Assembly: GCA_013388675.1 (NCBI GenBank)
Contig: JACAEW010000174.1
Coordinates: 1-61,153, forward strand
DNA: 61,153 nucleotides
From: Syntrophaceae bacterium
GTDB lineage: Bacteria > Desulfobacterota > SM23-61
Direction: 5' to 3'
A program made the position numbers and the translations under genes. The notes under the pieces are model-generated. The model saw nothing but the letters and a program-made list of their open reading frames with translations, was not told the origin of the DNA and made no database searches. Within the stretch, counting starts at the first letter, position 1. Every line of letters starts with the position of its first letter. Of this stretch, positions 17,544 through 25,497 are shown one piece after another.

Positions 17544-19783
17544 TTGGTGGTCAGGGTGTAAACGCCGTCCCAGTCGGTCGGCGGGGGGTTCTGGGAGAGG
17601 GTTTGGCACCGCTCCAGGTATAGTTTTGCCGGCCCGTCATGGGGGAACCGGGCCAGGAGGTTCTGAAACGCTTCCCGGGCCTTGTCCCACTCCCTTTTTC
17701 GATATTCGGCCAGAGCGGCGTGGAAGCCCTCAGCCAGCGCCCGCTGGTCGGGGGAGGCGGTCTTGACCAGAGAGAGAAGCTCGTAGATTTTTACCGGCTG
17801 GTCCTTCCCCTTGACCCGCACCAGGTCCAGCTCCCGCACCCAAAATTCATCCCGCACTCTTTCGAAGGTCATCTCGCTGACAATGATATTCGTTCCGTAA
17901 AGTTTGTTCAACCCCTCCAGCCTGGAGCCCAGGTTGACGCTGTCGCCCATCACCGTGTAGTCGAACCGCCGGTCGGACCCCATGTTGCCCACCACCATGA
18001 GACCGGAGTTGACCCCGATTCCGATGTTCAGAAAGGGCATTCCCTCGGCGCTCCATTTCTTCTGCAGCCGGTGAAGTTCCTCCACCATATCCAGCGCCGT
18101 GAGGCAGGCGCGCCGGACGTGATCCGGCTGGTCCAGGGGAGCGCCCCAGATGGCCATGATGGCGTCCCCCATGTATTTGTCCAGGAGGCCGTCGTATTTG
18201 AAGACCACGTCGGTCATCTTCGTCAGGTACTCGTTCAAAAATTTGACCAGTCCATCCGGGGTCATCTTTTCGGATATGGAGGTAAAACCCCGGATGTCGC
18301 TGAAGAGAACGGTCAAATCTTTCTTTTCCCCGCCCAGCTTGAGCTTTTCCGGGTTCTGCAGCATCTCTTCCACTACCGAAGGGGTGAGGTAATACTGAAA
18401 AGCCCCCCGGATTTTCTTTTTCTCCCGCTCTTCCGTCATATAGCGATACCCGGTGACCCCCAGGTAGATGAGAATCAGGTTTAGGGACGGGTAGGTAAGG
18501 TTCATCCAGACCCCCAGGGCCTCGAAAAGGTATTTTCCCAGGACCGCGACCGATAAAAATAATCCCCCCGCCAGCAAGGCCCCCCAGTGGGCCTTGAGGT
18601 GCGGAAGAATGGCCCCCAGCATCACTCCCAGAACGATGACGACCAGAAGATCCATCAGGGTGATCCAGTTGGGCCGGTACAAAAAATGACCCTGGAGGAT
18701 GGAATCGATCACGTTGGCGTGGATCTCCAGGCCGGGGTAAACGTGCTCGAAAGGAGTGACCCTGATGTCGTAGATGCCAATAGCCGTGGCCCCCACCAAG
18801 ACGATCTTCTCCCGCAGCGCCGTCGGGGGAATCCGCCCGTGGATCACGTCCGTGGCCGAATAGTGGGGAAAGGTCTTCTGGGGCCCGCGGTAGTTGATCA
18901 GAAGTCTGCCCTCCTCGTTGGCAGGGATGGATAGATTTCCCAGGCGGACCTGGTCAACCCCGAACTCGGCGATTCGGAGGCCCAGCGGGGAGTTATCCAG
19001 ATATTTCTGGAGCACCGCCAGGGAGAGGGCGCAATAAAACCGCTCCCGGTATTTAATGACCAACGGCGCCCAGCGCACGGTCCCATCAGGGTCCGGAAAA
19101 ATGTTGAAATACCCGGCCCCCTCGGCAGCCTGGGAGAGGACGGGGATATTCGCCGCGGGGTAAGCGGCCTCAAAAAGAGACACCCGGGCGGCTTCTTCGG
19201 AGGTGAATTTTACCAAGTTGTAGGTGGTGAGGTTGGGCGGTTCCTCCGGCGGGCCTTTCTCTTTATGTCCCGAGGTCTCCTGGGGAGTAAAATGGAAAAA
19301 GTAGCCCAGGATGGCCCGCTGGGAGCGGGCCAGGGAATCGGCCAGAATGCGGTCGGAGTCGGCGTTTCGCAAGGCCTGCGCGAGATAGCGCTCCAGCTCG
19401 GGGTTCATGAGCTGCAATTCGGCGACCTTCCGTTTCACGGCCTGGAGGCTTTTCAGCTCCGAATTTTCGTCGGGTTCGGCCCACACGATGTCGAACCCCA
19501 CCACTCCGACCTCCTCCTTGACCAGGGCATCCAGGAGCTGGGCCATACGGGTCCTCGGCCAGGGCCAGCGCCCTAGCTCATCCAGGGACTTTTCATCGAT
19601 GGTAACCAGGGCAACCTTTTCGCTGGTGGGGACCTTTCCCCGGGAAAGAAAACGAAGGTCGAGGGTTTTCAGTTCGATTAGAGCCAGAAGCTTGGGGTCG
19701 AGGTAATAGATGCAAAGGACGACGAGGGTCAACAAGAGAGCGATTTTGAAGCCCGAAAGGTGGAAGAATTTCTTCAGATTCAC
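17540..19783 (-). CDS. CHASE2-domain adenylate/guanylate cyclase
   Basis: Membrane receptor-type class III nucleotide cyclase, predicted to make cAMP in response to an extracytoplasmic signal. From GTG 19783 it is 747 residues: an N-terminal membrane segment, a CHASE2 sensor (VALVTIDEKSLDELGRWPWPR onward to VGATAIGIYDIR), three membrane segments (LLVVIVLGVML region), a cyclase domain with metal residues in LFSDIRGFT and KYMGDAIMA, and a C-terminal helical tail of TPR-like character (EYRKREWDKAREAFQNLL). The frame stays open to 19975, but that part is the translation of an intergenic repeat (SSPPPQPSP), so the later GTG, preceded by GGGAAAGGG, is preferred. Its stop overlaps alr. Confidence 0.88.
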   Translation of the reverse strand: MNLKKFFHLSGFKIALLLTLVVLCIYYLDPKLLALIELKTLDLRFLSRGKVPTSEKVALVTIDEKSLDELGRWPWPRTRMAQLLDALVKEEVGVVGFDIVWAEPDENSELKSLQAVKRKVAELQLMNPELERYLAQALRNADSDRILADSLARSQRAILGYFFHFTPQETSGHKEKGPPEEPPNLTTYNLVKFTSEEAARVSLFEAAYPAANIPVLSQAAEGAGYFNIFPDPDGTVRWAPLVIKYRERFYCALSLAVLQKYLDNSPLGLRIAEFGVDQVRLGNLSIPANEEGRLLINYRGPQKTFPHYSATDVIHGRIPPTALREKIVLVGATAIGIYDIRVTPFEHVYPGLEIHANVIDSILQGHFLYRPNWITLMDLLVVIVLGVMLGAILPHLKAHWGALLAGGLFLSVAVLGKYLFEALGVWMNLTYPSLNLILIYLGVTGYRYMTEEREKKKIRGAFQYYLTPSVVEEMLQNPEKLKLGGEKKDLTVLFSDIRGFTSISEKMTPDGLVKFLNEYLTKMTDVVFKYDGLLDKYMGDAIMAIWGAPLDQPDHVRRACLTALDMVEELHRLQKKWSAEGMPFLNIGIGVNSGLMVVGNMGSDRRFDYTVMGDSVNLGSRLEGLNKLYGTNIIVSEMTFERVRDEFWVRELDLVRVKGKDQPVKIYELLSLVKTASPDQRALAEGFHAALAEYRKREWDKAREAFQNLLARFPHDGPAKLYLERCQTLSQNPPPTDWDGVYTLTTK

Positions 19784-19885
19784 GCCCTTTCCCGGGGTTT
19801 TTAAAAAGTCTAACAAATCCCTTCCGAAAAAACAACCATTGGTGCGATGGGGCAATAAGGTTTCAGAAGGGGGGATGAAAAAGGG

Positions 19886-20000
19886 GGAAACTCCCTTCCC
19901 CTTGATGGGGGAGGGTTGGGGTGGGGGTGATGAATAGAAGAATTCCAATATCTTATCTATTCCCCTCCCCTTCATCCTCTCCCACCAGGGGCGGGGAAAA
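19886..20000. repeat. G/C-skewed hairpin repeat pair upstream of the cyclase
   Basis: Two blocks, 19886-19932 (CTCCCTTCCCCTTGATGGGG then GAGGGTTGGGGTGGGGGTGA) and 19966-19999 (CCCCTCCCCTTCATCCTCTC then CCACCAGGGGCGGGG), belong to the common class of intergenic repeats with alternating C-rich and G-rich arms. They occupy the divergent gap between the cyclase and the small Cys-rich gene and may place hairpins in either leader. Confidence 0.6.
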
Positions 20001-20023
20001 ATCTTTTTAGGAGAGGATCAATA

Positions 20024-20242
20024 TTGAAAATCGGAGCTCTCTATGGGAAAATGAATCCAATGGAAACTTGGAAAAAAGAATCAGTACGGCCGGAACAACG
20101 GCCTTCCTGTTTTGGCGACGAGGTTAAGTTCATGGCCCATATGGACGATGAAGGGGATGAATCCGATTGCCGCCGTTGCCCCAGTGAAAATGACTGCGGG
20201 GAGTTTATCCTCATGAAGTGCTCCCGGGAGCTGATTTTCTGA
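20024..20242 (+). CDS. Small Cys-rich protein, possible zinc-binding
   Basis: Not a family I can name. The 72-residue product has five Cys, including CRRCPSENDCGEF and KCSRELIF near the C-terminus, a spacing suited to metal binding. The TTG start at 20024 is favoured because AGGAGAGG stands about nine bases upstream; ATG 20051 would give a 63-residue form. Its TGA overlaps the ATG of the next gene (TGATG), which supports that both are expressed from one message. Confidence 0.6.
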   Translation: MKIGALYGKMNPMETWKKESVRPEQRPSCFGDEVKFMAHMDDEGDESDCRRCPSENDCGEFILMKCSRELIF

Positions 20243-20742
20243 TGAATTGGAAGGCTTTGTTTCTGATTCCCTTATTGATTCTCCTCTCTTTGAATGCCGG
20301 GGCGGAAGACCAGGGGAAGGGCGATATGCCCGATATTTTAACGGTGATCAAAGATGAAACGGGAGAAGTCCTGGAAGGGATCCTTCGCTCCCGCCCGGAA
20401 GAGGTGAACGTTTCCACCCGGGACAACCAGGAAAAAACCATCCCGTCAAAGTTCATAAAATCGATTGCCCTGGAGAGAGTCACCGAAGAAATTCCGGGAA
20501 AAGACCCGAGGCTGGAGGCCCGGTATTCGGTCCGGGTGGAGAACAGCCAGGAGATTTACACCCTGAAGAAAAAATACACCCTCAGCCTGAATACCAGCTT
20601 GGGGATGGTGACTCGGACTATTGACCCCGAGACCGTAAATAACATCTTTTTCAAGGAAACATCTCAGACCGATAAAGCGGAAAAGGATAAGCCCTTCGTC
20701 CAAGACAAGAGCATCGTTTTCAGCCTGGAGTTCAAATTTTAA
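20242..20742 (+). CDS. Secreted protein of unknown function
   Basis: The 166-residue product starts with a clear signal peptide (NWKALFLIPLLILLSLNAGAE) and is predicted periplasmic. Residues about 25-75 (DILTVIKDETGEVLEG...IPSKFIKSI) resemble the small beta domain at the N-terminus of the DUF481 protein at 45494-46513, with a GxxxxG strand pattern and a terminal basic-hydrophobic segment; this is an eye comparison only. GGGAG lies ahead of ATG 20242. The gene overlaps the Cys-rich gene by one base and ends 28 bp before the tRNA. Confidence 0.7.
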   Translation: MNWKALFLIPLLILLSLNAGAEDQGKGDMPDILTVIKDETGEVLEGILRSRPEEVNVSTRDNQEKTIPSKFIKSIALERVTEEIPGKDPRLEARYSVRVENSQEIYTLKKKYTLSLNTSLGMVTRTIDPETVNNIFFKETSQTDKAEKDKPFVQDKSIVFSLEFKF

Positions 20743-20770
20743 CCCGCTTTTCAATTCGCCTGCCTCGAGA

Positions 20771-20845
20771 GCCGGCGTAGCTCAGTGGTAGAGCAGCCGA
20801 TTCGTAATCGGCTGGTCGGGAGTTCAACTCTCCCCGTCGGCTCCA
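20771..20845 (+). tRNA. tRNA-Thr (anticodon CGT)
   Basis: Full cloverleaf: acceptor GCCGGCG pairs with CGTCGGC (one G-U), D arm GCTCAGTGGTAGAGC, anticodon stem GCCGA/TCGGC with loop TTCGTAA (CGT at 34-36), T arm GGGAGTTCAACTCTCCC, then T and encoded CCA. It reads ACG codons. A strong terminator begins six bases after the CCA. Confidence 0.96.
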
Positions 20846-20850
20846 ATAAA

Positions 20851-20892
20851 AATAAGGAGTTAAGCGATTCAGCTTAACTCCTTATTTTTTTA
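20851..20892 (+). terminator. Rho-independent terminator after tRNA-Thr
   Basis: A perfect 15-bp stem (AATAAGGAGTTAAGC with GCTTAACTCCTTATT) around a six-base loop, followed by a run of T. It ends the tRNA transcript. The first arm also carries an A-rich 5' side, so it may act in both directions. Confidence 0.93.
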
Positions 20893-21198
20893 TGCTACCC
20901 TAATTTCCCCCCTTTTTCGATTTTTTTGGGCATTTTTTCCAGCCAAACCCAAAAAACGAAATGATTCCTCCAGGAATTCCCGGTATGGTCCCTCACCAAG
21001 AATGGCCCTGGAAAGCTCTTCGGGGTCAATTCAGACGAGTGGGCAGCCATGGTGGTGTTTTTCCGAGAATCCCAGAAGATTATAAAACGGGTCCGGGACT
21101 CAAAGGAAAGAGGTTTGATCTTTCACCATCAAATCCGTTGCGTAATTTTCTTTTCAGCATAAAACCACTCGCCTGAAATCCTTCCCCCGGGAAATCAC
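20893..21198. other. Intergenic, no gene seen
   Basis: About 300 bp between the tRNA terminator and brnT. A 71-codon frame at 20961 has no ribosome site and a biased composition; I see no repeat or coding signal. Confidence 0.5.
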
Positions 21199-21226
21199 TT
21201 GATCTTTCTTCAGGAAAAAATACAAT
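21199..21226 (+). promoter_or_regulatory. Putative sigma-70 promoter of brnT/brnA
   Basis: TTGATC (21199-21204) and TACAAT (21221-21226) are separated by 16 bp. The -10 box ends only six bases before the brnT ATG, so transcription would begin at or just inside the start codon, giving a leaderless or nearly leaderless message. Confidence 0.6.
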
Positions 21227-21232
21227 GTAAGT

Positions 21233-21526
21233 ATGGCAGGCATACGTTTCGAATGGGATGACGCCAAGAGCCGGGAAAACAAACGCAAGCACGGTGTGTC
21301 TTTTGAGGAGGCCCAAAGCGTTTTTTTCGATGAGAATGCCATTCGCTACTTTGACCCGGATCATTCGCCCGACGAAGATCGGTTCTTAATGCTGGGTATC
21401 AGTTTCAAATTGCGAGCTTTGGTCGTGTGCCATTGCTATCGGATGGATGACCTTGTGATTCGGATTATCTCTGCCCGTAAAGCGAACCGAAAAGAAACCA
21501 AAATTTACTGGCAACGTTGGAGGTAA
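21233..21526 (+). CDS. brnT: BrnT-family ribonuclease toxin
   Basis: Toxin of a type II toxin-antitoxin pair; BrnT proteins are RelE-fold mRNA-cleaving enzymes. The 97-residue product has the family pattern FEWDDAKSRENKRKHGVSFEEAQSVFFD, then EDRFLMLG and the C-terminal IRIISARKANRKE, which holds the conserved Arg residues. The antitoxin gene follows after three bases. The usual autoregulation by the BrnA-BrnT complex fits a promoter placed directly at the start. Confidence 0.93.
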   Translation: MAGIRFEWDDAKSRENKRKHGVSFEEAQSVFFDENAIRYFDPDHSPDEDRFLMLGISFKLRALVVCHCYRMDDLVIRIISARKANRKETKIYWQRWR

Positions 21527-21529
21527 TTC

Positions 21530-21748
21530 ATGAGGGATCATTACGATTTTGACAAGATGAAGGGGGAAAAGAACCCTTACCTAAAACAGCTGAAACAGCC
21601 CATTACGATTCGGCTGGATAAATCGACCATAGCTTATTTTAAAGCGCTAGCGGCGGAAATGGGTATGCCCTATCAAAACCTTATCAACTTATACCTAAGA
21701 GATTGCGCTCTGAACCAAAAGAGATTGAGATTAAAATGGGTTTCATGA
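21530..21748 (+). CDS. brnA: BrnA-family antitoxin
   Basis: Antitoxin partner of BrnT, 72 residues. It has the ribbon-helix-helix pattern QPITIRLDKSTIAYFKALAAEMGMPYQNLINLYLRDCA typical of BrnA; the N-terminal 25 residues probably cover the toxin. GGAGG lies ahead of the ATG at the end of brnT. It should bind the promoter upstream of brnT. Confidence 0.9.
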   Translation: MRDHYDFDKMKGEKNPYLKQLKQPITIRLDKSTIAYFKALAAEMGMPYQNLINLYLRDCALNQKRLRLKWVS

Positions 21749-21900
21749 GGACCCCAACAACCGAATGAAAAATGGGTCAGCTATTGCGCGGCCACTGAAG
21801 GCGAGCCCGTTCATGCGGATGTAACAGTTTAGTCCCTAGAAAGGGGACGTCCATAAAATTATAAAATTATTCCCGGAAATGGTTCTGATAGAGTAAAGCC

Positions 21901-22091
21901 ATGCCGCGAAAAGCCCGCATCGACTTGCCCGAGCCGTTCACCACATCATCCTCCGAGGGATCGAACGCAGCAGAATCTTTCGGGATGATCTGGATTTTAG
22001 AAAATTTTTTGAAAGGTTGGGAAATATTCTTACCGAATCCGAAACCCCCTGCTATGCCTGGGCCTTGCTTCCCGACCATGTTTTAGGTTGA
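21901..22091 (+). pseudogene. REP-type (Y1) transposase N-terminal remnant, frameshifted
   Basis: Starts PRKARIDLPEP and, after a one-base frameshift near 21935, continues VHHIILRGIERSRIFRDD, FFERLGNIL, TPCYAWALLPDHV, the N-terminal part of IS200-like/RAYT transposases. It ends at a TGA (22089-22091) exactly where the family would continue into the catalytic His-x-His and Tyr region, which is lost. It faces a similar remnant on the other strand. Confidence 0.8.
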
Positions 22092-22110
22092 GCTCAACAC
22101 AAAACATGGT
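22075..22110. repeat. 36-bp near-perfect palindrome at the transposase junction
   Basis: ACCATGTTTTAGGTTGAG is followed by its reverse complement with two mismatches, centred on GAGCTC. It forms the meeting point of the two facing transposase remnants and supplies both of their stop codons. Confidence 0.85.
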
Positions 22111-22288
22111 TCTCAAGAAATGTCCATAAATAGCAAGGGGTCTTCGTTTCCGGCAGGGGCCATCCCAACCGATCGAGAAAATTCTCCCGATCACGGTCGT
22201 CCCGGAAGATCTTCCGCCGTTCAATTTCCCGGATGACAATATGATGCAAGACTCCAGGCGCATCCAAACGGGCTTTGGCATAATCCAT
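22094..22288 (-). pseudogene. REP-type (Y1) transposase N-terminal remnant, opposite strand
   Basis: A 64-residue frame (DYAKARLDAPGVLHHIVI, ERRKIFRDDRDRENFLDRLG, TPCYLWTFLENHV) related to the remnant at 21901-22091 but clearly diverged from it. It is truncated at the same place, just after the NHV of the metal site, by a TGA two bases from that of its mate. The conserved frame suggests recent decay or some selection; without the catalytic domain it cannot transpose. Confidence 0.78.
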
Positions 22289-22718
22289 TCCTTATTACCC
22301 AACCCTTTTTCTGTCAATTGAATTACTTAAGGGCGTTTCCCTTCGCAAGTTGACCTGGCCGTGGGGGGCGGCTAGCATAGGGACTAAGCTGTTAATCATT
22401 CATTATGCATAAAGATGGAGAGGGAATTGTTAGCTTCCTGCCATCCTCGGTTGACATAATTTTCCAGAAGGTATAAATTCCAATCATTAATGGAGGTTGG
22501 GATATAGGCTTTATTCCTTGAATTTTGCCCAGGGGCGGAGAATGGCACGTTTCCTTCATTTTTAGCGGTCCCAAGGGATCACTAGATAGGGTAGGCAAAC
22601 TCACATGCTTTTTGATCACGACGGGAGGCCACCCTATGCCGCCGTTGCTGGTGCCGTAGCCAGCAAGATGTTTGATGGATAAACAATTAATGGAATTTCG
22701 GAAGAAAATCTCGAGGTA
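22289..22718. other. Intergenic, no gene seen
   Basis: About 430 bp of lower GC content than the flanks. Short frames here lack ribosome sites and family features. Part may be further decayed insertion DNA or the leader of the 22719 gene. Confidence 0.45.
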
Positions 22719-23708
22719 TTGCTCATGGATAGTCTGAATTCGAGCTGCTTCTCGAAAGTATGCTTAATCATTTTGAATTTAGTCATTAGACGGCAAGAGA
22801 CAGGGCCAGATCAGAAGCCGCTGATCAGAGGAACGATTTTTGTATCGATCCTCGCAGCCGGTTTATGCATAACTGGGTTGTCACAGGCATCGAGCGGAGC
22901 CATAGAAACCCAGGACCTCATCGTCAGCGATGCCACCGGGAAATTGTCGAAGGATCATTTGAAGGAGTCGGCCGATCAAGCGCAAGCTATGTTGGGGCGC
23001 ATTCTGACATTCTGGTCTGCCGATTCCGGAGCCGACCGATTGGGAAAGATACGGGTCGAGTTCGATGTACCCCGTAGGGATGTTTACTCTAGCGTCTTTT
23101 ATTGGGAGAAAAAGGATGGTAGGCGCATACGTGTCGTTCGAGTTTTCAAATCGGAAGGGTCTCCTCAAATGATGGCGCACAAGCTTACCAGTGCGGTTTT
23201 TCCCCAAAAGGATAAATTGATTCGCAACATGATGGGTATTCTTACAGAAGGGCACGTCGGAAATCCGTTAACCTTTCCCATGTGTGGATTCAGTAGTAAC
23301 GACTGGGTACTGGCTTTTCTGGAAATGAATTCCTACATTCCCCTAAGCGAGTTGGGGCCTGATCATGAGTCATGGGGCATGGAGGACGCTGGAGGGGGCC
23401 GACTTCTGATTCTTGATAAGGCAAAACAACATAAGGCATACGCCGAAACAGGTTCTTTTGGGGATTATTTGTTTAAGACCTACGGCACCGATAAGATAAA
23501 GCGGCTGCAGCGGCTCTCCCAGGAAAAGAATAGGCCGTGGCAGGAGGTGTTCGGGAAGGGTCTGCAGGAACTTGAGGCCAATTGGTTGAAGGATTTGAGG
23601 ACCACTGGAGAAACCAGAAGGGGAAATATGTCGATCGTGTTAAATTTGGTCAAAAGTGAACCTGGCACGGCTTGCTCGCAGGCGCAAAAGGTTGCATCCA
23701 GGAAATAG
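22719..23708 (+). CDS. Exported peptidase-MA-like protein with degenerate zinc motif
   Basis: 329 residues, with a membrane or signal segment at about 37-60 (TIFVSILAAGLCITGLSQAS) after a long n-region, so the true start may lie further in. The fold order resembles gluzincin/peptidase-MA-like proteins: a helix with HKLTS (His154 to Ser158) where these enzymes have HELTH, a following segment where the third ligand lies (FSSNDWVLAFLEMNSYIP), and the typical C-terminus FGDYLFKTYGTDKIKRL then PWQEVFGKGLQELEANWLKDL. Both the catalytic Glu and second His are replaced, so it is probably not a protease. It is followed 97 bp later by a second metallopeptidase-like gene. Family assignment is inference. 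Confidence 0.6.
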   Translation: MLMDSLNSSCFSKVCLIILNLVIRRQETGPDQKPLIRGTIFVSILAAGLCITGLSQASSGAIETQDLIVSDATGKLSKDHLKESADQAQAMLGRILTFWSADSGADRLGKIRVEFDVPRRDVYSSVFYWEKKDGRRIRVVRVFKSEGSPQMMAHKLTSAVFPQKDKLIRNMMGILTEGHVGNPLTFPMCGFSSNDWVLAFLEMNSYIPLSELGPDHESWGMEDAGGGRLLILDKAKQHKAYAETGSFGDYLFKTYGTDKIKRLQRLSQEKNRPWQEVFGKGLQELEANWLKDLRTTGETRRGNMSIVLNLVKSEPGTACSQAQKVASRK

Positions 23709-23805
23709 CAGGCAAATAAGGCAGTTTGGTTCAATTTTCCGCCCAGCCTATTCCTCCATCGGATCGCAGAAAAGGGGAAATTAGGCTGAAGCAAAGGGGG
23801 GGAAC

Positions 23806-25050
23806 ATGAGTACGTGGGGGGCACGAGCTCTATTGAAAAGAAAAGGGTGGATTTTCTTCGGGCTGACTTTTGCCTCTATCATTTCGGCCTGGCAGATCGG
23901 GTGTTCTGCGGTTGGCGGAAAACCCCCAGGGGGCCAGCCATCCGGGGATGCGGGCTGTACGGTTCAGCGGGGACTGATCATCCTGGCGGAGTTCCCCGAT
24001 GTAAGACATAACATCCATCCGAGGTACGCCCAGAAAAGATTTTTTCAGGAAATGAATGAATATGTCCAAGAGATGTCCTATGGCAAAGTGTGCATCGGAG
24101 GAGATGTCACCCCAAAATGGAATCGAATGCCCCGCTCGATTATGCAATATAAAATTTCCCCCCGCAATCTCGAGGTGGATAAATCCCGGATCAACCTCCT
24201 AATTCGGGATGCGATCGATGCCGTAGATTCAGAGGTTCAATTTTCCCGTTATTCTTTTACCGCCATTTTCATGGGAGCCCAGATCAAAGATTACGGGATG
24301 ATGGGCCTATGCGGATATCCGGGCATGTTGGGATGGGGAACGCAAGAGGTCTTAAAGACCAAGAGCGGCCAGGTGGTCCATGGGGGGGTGGCCATTTACT
24401 GCTATCAGGCTCACCTGGGTACCCTTTTCCATGATGTCGCCCATATCTTGGGGGGTGTCCAGGGAGGAAATCGGAGGGTTCCTTGTCTCTACGATCATGA
24501 TTTGCAGGCCAAACCCGGCCCTTTGCGGGAAGTATTTCTGGCGGCCACCATACACATGGGCTCTTGGGACCCCATGTCTTGCCATTATTATAAGTGGGAA
24601 TTGCCGCCACCCGGATTGTCCTCCTGGACCAAGCTGCGGCTCAACTGGATGGATCTTTCAAAGGTCAAAGGGGTCCAACCAACCGAGAAAACGGAAGTAC
24701 TCCTGGGCCCTCTTGAGGATGGGAAGGCGGAAACTCTGGTCATAAAAGTCTCTCTCTCGCCGACCACCTATTATCTGATCGAGAACCGGCAGCCGATCGG
24801 TTTTGACACGAATTTGCCGGGGAGCGGAGTTCTCATTATGTATGCCGATGATCGGATTCCCGAATGCCGGCACGGGAGATCTCCGGTCAAGCTTGTGAAT
24901 GCCGACCCGAACAAACCCCATCTGGATGGCGCGGCCTTTGATGTCGGAAAAAAGGAAAGTTTTACGGACGAAAAAAATGGATTTCAAATTCGCCTCACCG
25001 GAAAGGTCGGCAATTCCTACAAGATTCAAATCGCTCCCTATCAAAAGTGA
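23806..25050 (+). CDS. M6-like metallopeptidase lipoprotein with HDVAH motif
   Basis: 414 residues; signal segment (IFFGLTFASIISAWQIGC) with a Cys suited to lipidation. Then an immune-inhibitor-A-like (M6) layout: RGLIILAEFPDVRH, EYVQEMSYGKV, a zinc-helix HDVAHILGG (His209-Asp210-His213) in place of HELGH, CLYDHDL, MGSWDPMSCHYY, and a C-terminal part with LIENRQPIGFD and GVLIMYADD as in M6 proteins. The catalytic Glu is Asp, which usually lowers or abolishes hydrolysis while keeping zinc ligands. GGGGGG stands before the ATG. No pro-protease partner is seen; the neighbour upstream is another degenerate metallopeptidase-like protein. Confidence 0.72.
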   Translation: MSTWGARALLKRKGWIFFGLTFASIISAWQIGCSAVGGKPPGGQPSGDAGCTVQRGLIILAEFPDVRHNIHPRYAQKRFFQEMNEYVQEMSYGKVCIGGDVTPKWNRMPRSIMQYKISPRNLEVDKSRINLLIRDAIDAVDSEVQFSRYSFTAIFMGAQIKDYGMMGLCGYPGMLGWGTQEVLKTKSGQVVHGGVAIYCYQAHLGTLFHDVAHILGGVQGGNRRVPCLYDHDLQAKPGPLREVFLAATIHMGSWDPMSCHYYKWELPPPGLSSWTKLRLNWMDLSKVKGVQPTEKTEVLLGPLEDGKAETLVIKVSLSPTTYYLIENRQPIGFDTNLPGSGVLIMYADDRIPECRHGRSPVKLVNADPNKPHLDGAAFDVGKKESFTDEKNGFQIRLTGKVGNSYKIQIAPYQK

Positions 25051-25318
25051 AGGAATCCTCTATTGTTCAGAATTGATGATCTCGTAAGAGGCCAAATTCT
25101 AATGAATTTCGTCGTTCTGTCGGGAGCCGGAATCCATTCATTTGCATAAGTTCTGGCCCCAGGCTTTCGCCGGGGTGACGACTAAAATTTAAATTTTTCA
25201 CACCTTCGGGAATGGGTCGGGGCCCAGGGGAGGGCCTAGAGTCCAGGGCAGGCCATCATGAGGCGGTGGCTCTTTCAGGGGTTCGCAGGGCCAAAAATTT
25301 TGTGGCTCCAGGTAATCC

Positions 25319-25493
25319 GGGATTCGATTTTGGGCAAGGGGTGTCAGGAGACGGGTGCTTTGCGGAACCGCGGCACGGCTTGGAACCCCGGGTTTCCCCG
25401 CCGATGCTGCCACGCTCTGGGAGGGATGCCCCCCCCGGGCCTGGGCGAGCGATAAATTTTTTCTTTTTTACCCACTCGATTGGGAGAAGACCT
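25319..25493 (+). repeat. Dispersed intergenic repeat, copy 2
   Basis: Same block order as 27-202: GATTCGATTTTGGGCAAGG, GACGGGTGC, TTTGCGGAA, GGAACCCCGG, CCCGCCGATGCTG, GGGAGGGATGCC, GGGCCTGGGCGA, then T-rich and TTTACCCACTCGATTGGGAG with AGAAGACC. It ends four bases before the thiolase stop codon. The rest of the 25051-25497 gap shows no gene. Confidence 0.7.
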
Positions 25494-25497
25494 TTTT

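Noticed and set aside
19784-19975. N-terminal extension of the adenylate cyclase
   Set aside because: Encodes the G/C-skewed intergenic repeat (SSPPPQPSP...), which is a frequent false extension; GTG 19783 fits better.
20961-21176. 71-residue frame after the tRNA
   Set aside because: No ribosome site, biased composition, no family features.
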